In this document: positions 8,672 through 18,173 of the stretch, piece after piece
Layout: each line of letters opens with the position of its first letter
Position numbering within the stretch: position 1 is the stretch's first letter
DNA from: UBA8389 sp035719105
GTDB lineage: Bacteria; Bacteroidota; Bacteroidia; Bacteroidales; UBA1402
DNA length: 64,000 nucleotides
NCBI GenBank assembly: GCA_035719105.1
Contig: DASTGN010000004.1
Span: 124,001 to 188,000 of the forward strand
Direction: 5' to 3'
The notes under the pieces: model-generated
What the model was told of the DNA's origin: nothing
The model's database searches: none
The model's input: the letters and a program-made list of their open reading frames with translations, nothing else
Position numbers and translations under genes: made by a program

Positions 8672-11206
8672 TTACTGAATCAAAGGAATACCTGGCAATA
8701 AATAACTTTTGCGGTCGGGGTTGAAATCCAACATGATTTGATCTGGCATAACGTCGTCATCCAATGCAATCAATTTCATATGCTGTACCCCGGGTTTCAA
8801 ATCATTCAATTTGATACGTACCACCGACTGGTTGCGCAATACCCGGATTTTCCAGGCTTCACTCCGCCCTTGGGTTTGGGTGTTTATTCGAATGGGGTTT
8901 CCATCGTTCAAAACGATTTCATAACGCAAGGCACCGCCGTCGAGAGCATAATTCGGCAGTGTGCAAATGCAAAGTTCAGCAATACCGCCCGAAATGGTGG
9001 TGAAGGTATAGTTCAGCTCGTCACCTTTTTTAAGCCGAATGGCGGACAAACTGTGACCCAAACCAGACGGTCTCGCATCGGGTCTGGCTATGGAGGCAGG
9101 AAAGGAGACTCGCTGGTTTGCTTCCTGCAAATTGGTGGTGGTGGCATTCCTTAAAACGACACTCGATTGCAAAATGGATTTTGGCTCGACATTTCTAAGA
9201 CGCTCAGGCAGAACGGGTTCCTTGAAAACATTCAAGTCGCGAGGGTGATCACTCATGATCTTATTCCATTTGCCGTTGAGCTGCGTATTGTAAATCGCAG
9301 TCAACTTTTTGATTTCTTGGTAGGCATATAAGCTTGCAGCGGCGTATGTGGCAGCGGTTTCAGTCAGGTTCGCGGCATCGGCTTGCCTTGCCAGTTGGGC
9401 ATACAAGATCTTTTGATTGTGCATGGATGCGGCCACCACCGGATAGTACACCAACTCGAAAAACGAGGCTCTTTTTGCTCTTGTCAACGTTTCGTTGATG
9501 GAACGCACCTGGCCTTCGATGGTGGCGTATGCCTGAATGCGGGCTTCGGCTTCTTCTTTGTTGAATTCGGTATCAATGACTGGTGTTTTGCCACCTGGAG
9601 CTCCAGCTTCCTCCACACGGCTCCAACCCATAAATTCTGGCTTACGCTGGTTGGCCAGATGGTAAAAGGTTTGCAAGATGTGCGAAAGATGAACCGCGTA
9701 TTCGGCACTAAATTCTCGTTGCATAAAGGACTGCAAATGATCTGCATAAGCTGGTTCCTTTAAGGAAGCCACGGCAGGTTTTGCAGGCTTGCCAATGTTC
9801 CAGGCCATATCTAAGTAGTATTCGGACAGGTATTCACAGGGTTTGATATCACCTACATTGACAATCCAAATTTTTCTAACGTTTTGCTCCCAAACACGGG
9901 ACATTTCGAATTGGATTTGGGCTGGTGAAGTCGTGGACAACCAAAGATAATCGTGTGGCCTTCCCCAATAGGAAAGATGGTAATAAACACCAGCTCCGCC
10001 GCTTCGCTTCTGTTCTTCCAGACTACTGGAACGAGTCATGTTGCCATAATTGTCATCGCACCACATCAAAGTCACATCGTCTGGTACTTTCAGACCTGAG
10101 TCATACACATCCATCACTTCCTTATAGGGAATGAATACTTGAGGTATTTTGTAAATGGGCTTCTTAAGTTTGGAACTCAAAATCTGACGTTGGTCTTCAA
10201 ACACTTTTTCCAGCAAATTTCGTTGATCGGCGATGGTTTTGGCACCTTCCATCTTTCCATCGTGGATGCCGCGCATTCCGACTGTATATACACAGGGAGT
10301 AGTCGTGGTGGCCTGCACGCGATCGGCCCAATACTGCTTCACATTTGCTGCATTGACGGTATAATCGTATTCACCCAAGGAGCTATGATCCCATTCTCCT
10401 ACATTGTTGCGCATCAATGGCTCACAATGGGAGGTTCCTACAAAAATTCCGTATTTGGCTGCCATCTCAGCATTACCTGGCACCGTATAAAAAGCAGCAG
10501 TGCAATCGTGCATGGCCGGCCAAACAATATTGGCTCTCAGACGAAGCAAAAGTTGGCAAATCCGCTCGTAAGCTCCAGGTCCAATGGCCCCCTTGGCGCT
10601 TTTTGGATCCAACGTTTCGGTAGCCCAGGGCATCAGTCCCCAATCTTCGTCATTCAAAAAGATGCCACGAAACTGAACGGCTGGCTTATCTTCTTTCTGA
10701 AATCCTGCAGGAAGTGCCACCCTGGATTTTTGCGCAGGAGTGGCATCCGCCCACCAAATCCATGGCGAAACGCCTATTTGACGAGAGATTTCCAATAATC
10801 CATAAGCAGTACCCAATGCATCGGAACCGACAACAAACAAAATATTTTTATTTCTGTACGAAACCGATTGAATCCGATAGGCTTCCCAAGCACCTTTTAG
10901 GTTAACCACTTCGATTTTGTGCTTTTTGAGCAGCGTGTCGAACGTCTTATTCGTACCGGGAATACCTGCCAGCACCGAATAATCGGCTTTTTTCAGCATG
11001 GTCAAGTCTTCCGAAACATTCGGTATTACACCAGCAACCGCCAAAACATCACCGGCAAGCATCGATGCCGCTTGCCTCGCTGGATTGGTTGGGTTCACAA
11101 GGAGAATCGGACAAGCCTTTTGGTTAGCAGCCAATACAAATTCATTACTGTTGGCAAAAACAGTTGTTGTTAGGCAAAACAAAATCAATAAAATAGGGAT
11201 TCTCAT
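8672..11206 (-). CDS. Glycoside hydrolase family 115 (xylan alpha-1,2-glucuronidase type)
   Basis: The start is put at the ATG at 11206, which opens directly into a signal peptide (MRIPILLILFCLTTTVFA); an in-frame ATG at 11230 would overlap the tldE stop. The 844 residues match GH115 throughout: the N-terminal domain ends in PWIWWADATP, followed by the FRGIFLNDEDWGLMPWA block, the RANIVWPAMH block, GTSHCEPLMRNN, and the C-terminal beta-sandwich. GH115 enzymes remove glucuronic or 4-O-methylglucuronic acid from xylan or other polymers, including arabinogalactan. With galactan enzymes nearby, glucuronidated arabinogalactan is as plausible a substrate as xylan. It is followed 3 bases later by an AraC regulator. 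Confidence 0.93.
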   Translation of the reverse strand: MRIPILLILFCLTTTVFANSNEFVLAANQKACPILLVNPTNPARQAASMLAGDVLAVAGVIPNVSEDLTMLKKADYSVLAGIPGTNKTFDTLLKKHKIEVVNLKGAWEAYRIQSVSYRNKNILFVVGSDALGTAYGLLEISRQIGVSPWIWWADATPAQKSRVALPAGFQKEDKPAVQFRGIFLNDEDWGLMPWATETLDPKSAKGAIGPGAYERICQLLLRLRANIVWPAMHDCTAAFYTVPGNAEMAAKYGIFVGTSHCEPLMRNNVGEWDHSSLGEYDYTVNAANVKQYWADRVQATTTTPCVYTVGMRGIHDGKMEGAKTIADQRNLLEKVFEDQRQILSSKLKKPIYKIPQVFIPYKEVMDVYDSGLKVPDDVTLMWCDDNYGNMTRSSSLEEQKRSGGAGVYYHLSYWGRPHDYLWLSTTSPAQIQFEMSRVWEQNVRKIWIVNVGDIKPCEYLSEYYLDMAWNIGKPAKPAVASLKEPAYADHLQSFMQREFSAEYAVHLSHILQTFYHLANQRKPEFMGWSRVEEAGAPGGKTPVIDTEFNKEEAEARIQAYATIEGQVRSINETLTRAKRASFFELVYYPVVAASMHNQKILYAQLARQADAANLTETAATYAAASLYAYQEIKKLTAIYNTQLNGKWNKIMSDHPRDLNVFKEPVLPERLRNVEPKSILQSSVVLRNATTTNLQEANQRVSFPASIARPDARPSGLGHSLSAIRLKKGDELNYTFTTISGGIAELCICTLPNYALDGGALRYEIVLNDGNPIRINTQTQGRSEAWKIRVLRNQSVVRIKLNDLKPGVQHMKLIALDDDVMPDQIMLDFNPDRKSYLLPGIPLIQ

Positions 11207-11219
11207 GGGGTATAAGTTT

Positions 11220-12551
11220 TTATAATCCACTGAAATCTACATCATTGAATAATAGGGATGGAATTTGATAAGCGTTGTTCAGACGGGGGTCATTTCCAAT
11301 TTCTGCCAGCTTTTGCCAGAGTGTCAGCATGTTGCCCGTCACATTCATTTCGGATATCGGCTTAACCCTTTTTCCATGCTCAATTAGGAAACCTTCGACA
11401 CCAAACGAGAAGTCGCCGGAAGTGCTGTTGCTGTTTCCGCCGTTGAAACCGGTAACCAAAATACCTCGCTCCAGGGTTGATACCATTTCTTCCAGGGAGC
11501 GTTCCCCTTTTTCGAGAACCAACTGCGAAATGCTGCTGACGGTGGGTTCCACATGCATTTTATGAGCGTTGTAAGTATCGATGAAAAAAGTTTCGAGCAC
11601 TCCCTTGTTAAAAATGAATCGTTTTTGGGTGGCCACCCCTTCGTGGTCAAAATAACTGGCTCCAAAACTGTGCGGTAAATGGGGGTTGTCAATAATGGTC
11701 ACTTTTTCGGAAAGGACCTGCTCGCCAAGCTTATCCATCAAAAACGAATTCTTTTGCTGCAAAGCCGCCCCATTCAGTGCAGAAAGTATCGGGCTGAGCA
11801 ATCGACCCGCATTCAAATTGTCCACCAACAAGTTATACGTACCGGAAGCAACTTTCTGTTGACCCAATTTTTGAAGGGTACGCTCCAACGCAATTTTACC
11901 GATTCCCTTTTTTTGAAGATCATTCCAGGAAAGTGCCTGATCGTACCAAAATGATTCGGGGCGGGCTTCCCCATCACCTTTTACAGAAACACTGACGGAA
12001 AGAGAAAAATAGCTGTGGGCACTTTCTCCCTCAAAACCATTGCTGGCAAGCATATAACTGAACGATTCGCCATCGCTGTACGAAGACTGCACCGAAAGGA
12101 TGCGTTCGTCTGAGCCAAGTATTTCGTCAGCAGCATCATGAGCCAACTTCAATTTTTCATCAGGAGAAATCTCGTTCAAGGTTTTATCGCAAAGATCCAG
12201 GTCGGGCTTGCCACCTTTATAATATCGGGCAGCATCCGGCAATTGGCGGCAAGGATCGGCGGCCAAATATCGCACGGATTCGACTGCATTTTCGATGAAC
12301 TTGCCAATTTCGGTTTTTTCCATCCGATTGGTAGAAAACGAGCCGAAACGGTTGTCCAGATAGAGATTGAAAATCAATTGGTTTTCGGACGATTGCTGAA
12401 GTTTATCAAGCTGCTTGTCGCGGACTTCAAAATCGGTGTTTGTTCCGGAATAAATAATCACCCGGACGCCTTGGCAACCCTGCCTCATGCACTCTTCCAT
12501 CGCCCAGTGGGCCAGTTCCTTATACTCTTTGGATATCATGGGTTCATACAT
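11220..12551 (-). CDS. TldE/PmbA-type subunit of the TldD-TldE protease
   Basis: This 443-residue protein belongs to the PmbA/TldD superfamily but lacks the HExxxH zinc motif, as expected for TldE. Family blocks include NLLVDNLNAGRLLSPI, HEGVATQKRFIFNKGVL and the C-terminal SGDFSFGVEGFLIEHGK. TldD and TldE form a heterodimeric metalloprotease that degrades unstructured peptides and matures some ribosomal peptides. The ATG directly follows the tldD stop with no gap, which fits a stoichiometric complex. No precursor peptide gene of the modified-peptide type was found nearby. Confidence 0.92.
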   Translation of the reverse strand: MYEPMISKEYKELAHWAMEECMRQGCQGVRVIIYSGTNTDFEVRDKQLDKLQQSSENQLIFNLYLDNRFGSFSTNRMEKTEIGKFIENAVESVRYLAADPCRQLPDAARYYKGGKPDLDLCDKTLNEISPDEKLKLAHDAADEILGSDERILSVQSSYSDGESFSYMLASNGFEGESAHSYFSLSVSVSVKGDGEARPESFWYDQALSWNDLQKKGIGKIALERTLQKLGQQKVASGTYNLLVDNLNAGRLLSPILSALNGAALQQKNSFLMDKLGEQVLSEKVTIIDNPHLPHSFGASYFDHEGVATQKRFIFNKGVLETFFIDTYNAHKMHVEPTVSSISQLVLEKGERSLEEMVSTLERGILVTGFNGGNSNSTSGDFSFGVEGFLIEHGKRVKPISEMNVTGNMLTLWQKLAEIGNDPRLNNAYQIPSLLFNDVDFSGL

Positions 12552-13955
12552 TTAATTGTCGCCACCGACGGTAAGTTTACGAATCAGAGCTGAAGGCATT
12601 CCACAAGTGACAGGACAACTTTGACCATCTTTGCCACAGGTCCAAGTGCCATCGTCCATTTTATAGTTGCTAGCCACCATCGTTATGTCAGCCAGTGCTT
12701 TAGGCCCATTGCCGATGATGTTGATATCTTTGATGGGCGTCGTGAGTTTCCCGTTTTCGATGAGGCGACCAGACTTGACAAAAAAGGTAAAGTCGCCCGC
12801 ACCGATTTGAACTTGTCCGTTGGTGAACGAGTCTACAAACACGCCTTTTTTCACGGAGGCAATGATGTCTTCTTCTGTAGAATGACCGTTTTCCATATAG
12901 GTAGCACGCATTCTCGGAAGCGGTGCATGACGGAACGATTCGCGTCTGCCGTTGCCTGTCGGTTGAATGCCGTAATGTTTGGCGCTGATGCGGTCGTGCA
13001 GGTATGAATCAAGCACCCCGTTGCGCACGATGTAGGTTTTCTGTCCCAAAACGCCTTCGTCGTCTATGTTTACAGAACCTCGATTATGGGGAATGGTCGC
13101 ATCGTCAATGACATTGATGAAGTCGGCACAAATCTTTTTATGCAACATGTCGGAAAATATCGAAGTACCTTTTCGATTGAAGTCGGCCTCAAAAGCATGA
13201 CCAATGGCTTCATGCAGAAAAATGCCTGAACCGCCTGCTCCCAAAACAACGGCCATTTCTCCACCCTTGGGCTTGATGGCATCAAACAAAACAACGGTTT
13301 CAGCGATGGTTTCCTGTGCCAGTTCTTCTATCAACGCATCATCGAGAAACTCGAATCCCAAACGGAATGAACGAGCGGCGCGACCATTCTCGTACACCCC
13401 GTTTTCCTTCATTACACAAACAGCTGACAGGGAAACCATTGGGCGAAAATCTTCGTACCAAACGCCTTGGGAATTCGCAAAAAGCACATAGGTGGAACTG
13501 TCCGAAAGATTGACCATGACTTTATCCACCCGTTCGTCGATTTCGAAAATACGGTCGTTTAGTTTTTGTACAAAAGGAATCCGTTGCTTGAGGCTGATTT
13601 CTTCCCAGGATTGCTTGATGTGGTAATAATTTTTGGGTTCAATTTTATGACTCAGGTTCAACTTGTGCTCACTTGCCGTTGAATGGGCAATGCGCGCAGC
13701 CGTCCGAGCGGCTTTCAACATATCGTCGATATTGGTGCTTTCTACGTATGCATATCCGGTTTGATCGCCCGACAGCACCCGAACACCCATACCGTAGTCG
13801 ATTCCGGAAAAGGTGGAGTTGACTTCACCGTCTCGCAAACCAAGAGAATTGTTGAAGGCGTGCTCAAAATACAGGTCTGCATAGTCTCCACCTTTCTCGA
13901 GCGCTGCTGTCAGGACTTTCTTCAAATCCGCCTCATCAATACCGAAATGTTTCAT
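12552..13955 (-). CDS. tldD: TldD metalloprotease subunit
   Basis: The 467-residue protein contains the zinc motif HEAIGH (His248, Glu249, His253) of TldD and, near the C-terminus, the conserved CGKDGQ segment whose cysteine supplies a further zinc ligand in the characterised enzyme. It begins MKHFGIDEADLKKVL, as in Bacteroidota homologues. It is the first gene of the minus-strand run tldD-tldE-GH115-AraC. The upstream region is only about 95 bases and is shared with the divergent tRNA-Arg. Such a housekeeping pair directly in front of GH115 suggests read-through or an internal promoter for the glycosidase. Confidence 0.94.
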   Translation of the reverse strand: MKHFGIDEADLKKVLTAALEKGGDYADLYFEHAFNNSLGLRDGEVNSTFSGIDYGMGVRVLSGDQTGYAYVESTNIDDMLKAARTAARIAHSTASEHKLNLSHKIEPKNYYHIKQSWEEISLKQRIPFVQKLNDRIFEIDERVDKVMVNLSDSSTYVLFANSQGVWYEDFRPMVSLSAVCVMKENGVYENGRAARSFRLGFEFLDDALIEELAQETIAETVVLFDAIKPKGGEMAVVLGAGGSGIFLHEAIGHAFEADFNRKGTSIFSDMLHKKICADFINVIDDATIPHNRGSVNIDDEGVLGQKTYIVRNGVLDSYLHDRISAKHYGIQPTGNGRRESFRHAPLPRMRATYMENGHSTEEDIIASVKKGVFVDSFTNGQVQIGAGDFTFFVKSGRLIENGKLTTPIKDINIIGNGPKALADITMVASNYKMDDGTWTCGKDGQSCPVTCGMPSALIRKLTVGGDN

Positions 13956-13996
13956 ATTTTAAAACTCTAATGATGCAAAGTAACGCAAAAAAACGC

Positions 13997-14004
13997 TATT
14001 TTTG
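13997..14004 (+). promoter_or_regulatory. Possible -7 element for tRNA-Arg
   Basis: TATTTTTG matches TAnnTTTG and lies 46 bases upstream of the tRNA-Arg 5' end. No TTG is found at the expected spacing, so the assignment rests on the -7 match and position only. Confidence 0.35.
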
Positions 14005-14049
14005 CCGGCACTTTCCCACAGAAAGCATTTTCCTGATTAAAATTCGGAA

Positions 14050-14121
14050 GGCCTTGTAGTTCAATGGATAGAACGGAAGTTTCCTAAACTTTAGATTCGG
14101 GTTCGATTCCCGGCGAGGCTA
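14050..14121 (+). tRNA. tRNA-Arg (anticodon CCT)
   Basis: A 72-base cloverleaf is formed. The acceptor GGCCTTG (14050-14056) pairs with CGAGGCT (14114-14120), with one G-T end pair and discriminator A at 14121. The D-stem is GTTC/GAAC. The anticodon stem GAAGT/ACTTT encloses loop TTCCTAA with anticodon CCT at 14083-14085. The T-stem is TCGGG/CCCGG with loop TTCGATT. CCA is not encoded. It separates the tldD operon from the carbohydrate cluster and lies only 29 bases before the GH43-like gene. Confidence 0.95.
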
Positions 14122-14150
14122 CGCATTCGAACATAAATCCTTGGAACCCA

Positions 14151-15758
14151 ATGCAACAGATTACGAAAATAGCTTTTGCTTATCTCCTTTTAGTGATTGG
14201 TGCAACGCATTTAGGTTCTTCCAACGTTGCAGAGGCACAGTCTACAACCATTCATAACGACTCTTTCTGGTATACCCAGGACAAACAACCCATTTACAGT
14301 CAGGGTGGTGGAATATTCAACTTTATGGATCCAATTTCTGGCATCAAGAAATATTATTGGTACGGCGTCCATTACCTTGAAGCAGAGCGTTATCGAAACG
14401 ATCCATCGACGTTGTACAACCAATGCACCTTTGAATCGGTAACTTGTTATTCCTCAAGCGATTTGGTTAATTGGACTTTTGAGGGAGATGTATTGACCAA
14501 AGACGAAACAAATAAATCCGGGAAAACCTGGGTCGGTCGACTAGGGGTTGCCTACATCAAAGAAATCAATCAATATGTCCTAATTGTGCAGCATGGCAAT
14601 CAAGTTTTGTTTGCTTTGTCAGATTCTCCAACGGGGCGTTTTACCTGGCATCAGAAAATCAACATGCAGCCGATGATCGGCACCTCAAACACTGGGGATC
14701 AAACCGTATTTACGGACGAAGACAGCGGGAAATCGTATCTGATTTATTCGTATGGAAGAGGTCGAAACAAGATTTACGTTTCGGAAATTGGAATGAAAGA
14801 TGGGAAAGTCGGTTTGTTGGACTGCACACAGGTTTTTGTCGGTCAAAGCCGGGAGGGGAACTGCATGTTCAAGTACAGAAACAAATACTACATGGTGGCT
14901 TCAAACATTTATGGATGGGATGCCTCACACGCCTATTATCTGGTATCCGATGACATCAGAGGGCCATTTTTGCCGACCAATGACATGCAAGTGATGAGGG
15001 GCGCTTCAGAAGATTACGCACACGTTTCACAAACTGGTTTCTTTTTTAACGTTAAAGGCAGCGTGCAGGAAACCGTCGTTTTTTGCGGCGACCGTTGGTC
15101 TGATTTCGCAGGCAATGGATTGGGATACAATCAATGGTGTCCGCTTTCCTTTGAAGGATCCACTCCCTATTTTAATTCCTTAAGTTCATGGAATTTGGAT
15201 GTTAAAACCGGTTTATGGACTGTTGCTCAAACCAATAATTTCGTAAAAAATGGAAGTTTTGAAGCCGATCGCAAATACATCCCCAGCCCGGTCAAACCTG
15301 TTCAAACACAGCTGACTGGTTGGTATACAGAGGTTATGGAAGGCAATCAAGTTGGATTAGACAGCCTTACTTCGCCTGTTTTAAACTATTACAACAGCCC
15401 GTTAGATCGAAAACTTGTCGTAGGTGAAAAAAGCCTCAACATAAGTGATAAAAATCCTTTTAAACGAAAAGTCTATCAAACAATTGCCTCATCGCCATAC
15501 GTGAAACTATCTGATGGGAAATATACCTTAACGGCCAAGGTGAAAAACAGCAAAGGATTCAAAAATCTTGAAATATATGCGATTAGCAACGGGAAAAAAT
15601 TCAATTACCAAATAAAAGGCGAGCATTCAACCTGGCAAACCTTCCGAATTCCGTCCATCGCAGTATTCGGCGGTACAATCGAAATTGGATTCATTGCTGA
15701 AGGCAATCCGAACGCCAATTGCCAAGTGGATGATGTATCGTTAGTTAAGTTTGACTGA
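14151..15758 (+). CDS. GH43-like five-bladed beta-propeller glycosidase with C-terminal beta-sandwich
   Basis: The 535-residue protein has a signal peptide (hydrophobic stretch to about residue 30, cut near AEAQS). Residues 35-370 resemble the GH43 propeller family seen in exo-galactanase-like proteins: IYSQGGGIFNF near the front, YYWYGVHY, TCYSSSDLVNWTFEG, GDQTVFTDEDSGKSYLIYS and GREGN-like SREGNCMFKYRNKYYM. Residues 375-535 look like a jelly-roll carbohydrate-binding module (NGSFEADRKY...CQVDDVSLVKFD). Cleavage of galactan or arabinogalactan is likely given the GH35/GH42 neighbours, but the exact specificity is inferred. The last 18 bases overlap the tail of the convergent GH35 gene. No separate promoter is seen after the tRNA. 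Confidence 0.78.
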   Translation: MQQITKIAFAYLLLVIGATHLGSSNVAEAQSTTIHNDSFWYTQDKQPIYSQGGGIFNFMDPISGIKKYYWYGVHYLEAERYRNDPSTLYNQCTFESVTCYSSSDLVNWTFEGDVLTKDETNKSGKTWVGRLGVAYIKEINQYVLIVQHGNQVLFALSDSPTGRFTWHQKINMQPMIGTSNTGDQTVFTDEDSGKSYLIYSYGRGRNKIYVSEIGMKDGKVGLLDCTQVFVGQSREGNCMFKYRNKYYMVASNIYGWDASHAYYLVSDDIRGPFLPTNDMQVMRGASEDYAHVSQTGFFFNVKGSVQETVVFCGDRWSDFAGNGLGYNQWCPLSFEGSTPYFNSLSSWNLDVKTGLWTVAQTNNFVKNGSFEADRKYIPSPVKPVQTQLTGWYTEVMEGNQVGLDSLTSPVLNYYNSPLDRKLVVGEKSLNISDKNPFKRKVYQTIASSPYVKLSDGKYTLTAKVKNSKGFKNLEIYAISNGKKFNYQIKGEHSTWQTFRIPSIAVFGGTIEIGFIAEGNPNANCQVDDVSLVKFD

Positions 15759-18170
15759 AACCTTGTATTCAACGGATATGATAGGTGTTTTTACCTCTAA
15801 GACGCTTTTTTGATTGCTGAAATCTGGTAAAACTTCCTTATCCAGGTAACTCAAGTAAGGCGCGTCTTTGAGCATGGGGACGAAATAAAAGTACATGTCA
15901 CAGGTTTTCAGCGCTTGTTGATAGCGTTTAAGTCCAATTGTCCAAGGTTTGCTCGTATATAAATCGTCCGTTTGCAACTCGCCGTTCATCATGCAAATAC
16001 CCCTGTCACCCTTGTAATCGAAAGTGATAAAGACGTCGTTTAATTTGGATAAGTCCAAGCGATCAGCTTTCAGCACGAAATGAGCATTGTCGGTCTGTAA
16101 TAATTGGAGTGCCGGTTCAACTTTGGGGACAGAGACCATCCATTCACCCACCAATTTTGAAATCGGTTTTACAGCAGCAACAGCACCTACAGCGGATGTA
16201 ACGTTTCTACAAGAGGGATAAACGGCAAGTTCGATTTGTTCTTGATCATTACTGATCAAAGTAATATCATCCTGATTATCTAAAACCAGCGCCTTGCTAA
16301 TAATCAAGTTTTCAGACCCTTCCTTACCTACCAGGTAGGCATTTTCAGTATCCTGACTGGAAAGAACTAAAAAAGAAACATTATTTACTTTGAATTCGTT
16401 TCGTGTTCCTAACCTACAAGATATCACGGTGTTTCCGCTTCGATGTGTGATTTGAATACCATTACCAACAACTCTCACATAGCCTTTGAATACGATTTCC
16501 GGAGCAATGCCATCAATCGAAGTCATGACGTAATAGATTTTATGTTGATTTGTAAACCGACAAAAGGGTTGAACGGTTGCTGCATGAACATTTACACCAT
16601 CGTAGCTCACGTTAAAGGGTAAAATTGCGCTTGATCCTGCCTTTAAGTTGAACGTCCCTGTTTCAGGAAATGAAAGGACTCCCGATTTTGTAATGATGTC
16701 GATTTTCAGACCCTGCAAATCGCTCATTTGAACATGATCTTGAAAATTGTGCATAAAGAGATAACCTGTTGTTCCATCACTTCTTACGGAATAACGTAAG
16801 GTCTTGGTATCCTCTGGCTTGATGTCATCGTTGGTCGATGGTAGAACTGGCTTTAAAGGAGCCAAATCGTTTCCAAAGCATTTTAAAAAATAATTGATTC
16901 GCTTTAGCTCGTAATAGCCCCTGCTTGGCACCCCATATTCACCGATGGGGGCCTGATAATCATATCCTTTATTTTGCAAACCGGCACCTTCAGCCATGAA
17001 GAAATTACCGATAGAAGGGGTTGTTCCACCATGATACATATAAAAACCCAGACCGTTTGTTCCACTTCCAACCGTTCGAACCATCATGGGCAGAAAGCTT
17101 TCTCCGGGCACTCTGGGACGTCTCGAATAAGTAACGGCCATTCCAGTTCCGAGTTCAGCCGCTAAGGATGGATACAGGTTTACATCGTAACTCACCGGCG
17201 CATAGTCGGGTTTTTGATGAATATTTTTAAACAAATAAAATGGACTCGGCTTATTGCCCGGCACCCAAAAAGGATAGGCATATCCCGCCATAACGGGTAT
17301 TGATCCCTTCTCGACAATGGTGGCATATCCCCAACCTGTCGCTGTGTAAATTGGAGCCACCAATCCTGCCTTCATTGCTAATTGTTTGAGCGTCTTCATG
17401 TGGTCACGCCCCATATCGGCAAACTCGTTGCCGAGTTCGTTAATACCGACTCCCTCTTGATTGATTTTTCGGTCGCGGCCAGCAACCGTTCTTTCGCTTG
17501 GCGCATCCTGATATGTAAAACCCCATGGTCCAGACGAATGTTGATATTCGTTTTCCAATTGAACACCAATTATAGGGCCACCATCCTTAAACATTAGTCC
17601 CTTCAATTGTTTACCAATTTCCTGATACAACCGATTGGCATAAAATAAATAAGATTGGTCATTGCTTCGAACATCGATTGGTCGTCCATACAACCAGTCT
17701 GGCAGTCCGCCATTGCGGATTTCGCCATGGGCGAAGGGACCAATGCGCATCAGCACATTCAAGCCATTTTGGTAACAAAGTTCAGTGAAATGCCTCAAAT
17801 CCAAATCACCGGTCCAGTCAAACACCCCTTCCTTAAATTCATGCATGTTCCAAAACACATAGGTGGCCACTGTCGTAATTCCACCAGCTTTCATTTTTTT
17901 CAACTCCTCGTCCCAAAATTTATTAGGATATCGGCTAAAGTGAAACTCACCGATCAGAGGGATGAATGGTTGGCTGTTGCGTTCGAGGTAGTAACTGGTA
18001 ACTCCGATGCTGTCACCCTTCAGGTTTCGGCCACCTAAATCAAGATGTCCCCTCAGCACTTCATTATTCGCAGTGGTAACATCAATTTTGTAATTTTTCT
18101 GTGAAAAAGACCATTGGGCATTTAAACACAAAAAAACACCAAGTAGCAACAAGCTTCTTTGTTTATTCAT
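15741..18170 (-). CDS. Glycoside hydrolase family 35 beta-galactosidase
   Basis: The 809-residue protein has a signal peptide (residues 1-24, ending WSFSQ) and a TIM barrel with GH35 signatures. These are IGEFHFSRYP, the GEIRNGGLPDWL block, and GGPIIGVQLENEY near residues 198-209, where the second Glu of ENEY (Glu208) is the predicted acid/base. The C-terminal half contains beta-sandwich domains typical of larger GH35 enzymes. It should release terminal beta-galactose in the periplasm or at the cell surface. The AraC gene upstream ends 3 bases before this start, so the two are co-transcribed. The 3' end overlaps the GH43-like gene by 18 bases tail-to-tail. Confidence 0.93.
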   Translation of the reverse strand: MNKQRSLLLLGVFLCLNAQWSFSQKNYKIDVTTANNEVLRGHLDLGGRNLKGDSIGVTSYYLERNSQPFIPLIGEFHFSRYPNKFWDEELKKMKAGGITTVATYVFWNMHEFKEGVFDWTGDLDLRHFTELCYQNGLNVLMRIGPFAHGEIRNGGLPDWLYGRPIDVRSNDQSYLFYANRLYQEIGKQLKGLMFKDGGPIIGVQLENEYQHSSGPWGFTYQDAPSERTVAGRDRKINQEGVGINELGNEFADMGRDHMKTLKQLAMKAGLVAPIYTATGWGYATIVEKGSIPVMAGYAYPFWVPGNKPSPFYLFKNIHQKPDYAPVSYDVNLYPSLAAELGTGMAVTYSRRPRVPGESFLPMMVRTVGSGTNGLGFYMYHGGTTPSIGNFFMAEGAGLQNKGYDYQAPIGEYGVPSRGYYELKRINYFLKCFGNDLAPLKPVLPSTNDDIKPEDTKTLRYSVRSDGTTGYLFMHNFQDHVQMSDLQGLKIDIITKSGVLSFPETGTFNLKAGSSAILPFNVSYDGVNVHAATVQPFCRFTNQHKIYYVMTSIDGIAPEIVFKGYVRVVGNGIQITHRSGNTVISCRLGTRNEFKVNNVSFLVLSSQDTENAYLVGKEGSENLIISKALVLDNQDDITLISNDQEQIELAVYPSCRNVTSAVGAVAAVKPISKLVGEWMVSVPKVEPALQLLQTDNAHFVLKADRLDLSKLNDVFITFDYKGDRGICMMNGELQTDDLYTSKPWTIGLKRYQQALKTCDMYFYFVPMLKDAPYLSYLDKEVLPDFSNQKSVLEVKTPIISVEYKVSVKLN

Positions 18171-18173
18171 AGT

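Noticed and set aside
10139..10798. 219-codon open frame on the plus strand inside GH115
   Set aside because: It lies wholly antisense to conserved GH115 blocks and has no family resemblance or promoter.
11220..13955. TldD/TldE as part of a modified-peptide (microcin-like) biosynthesis cluster
   Set aside because: No short precursor peptide, cyclodehydratase, radical SAM or export gene is nearby; the pair fits the common housekeeping role.
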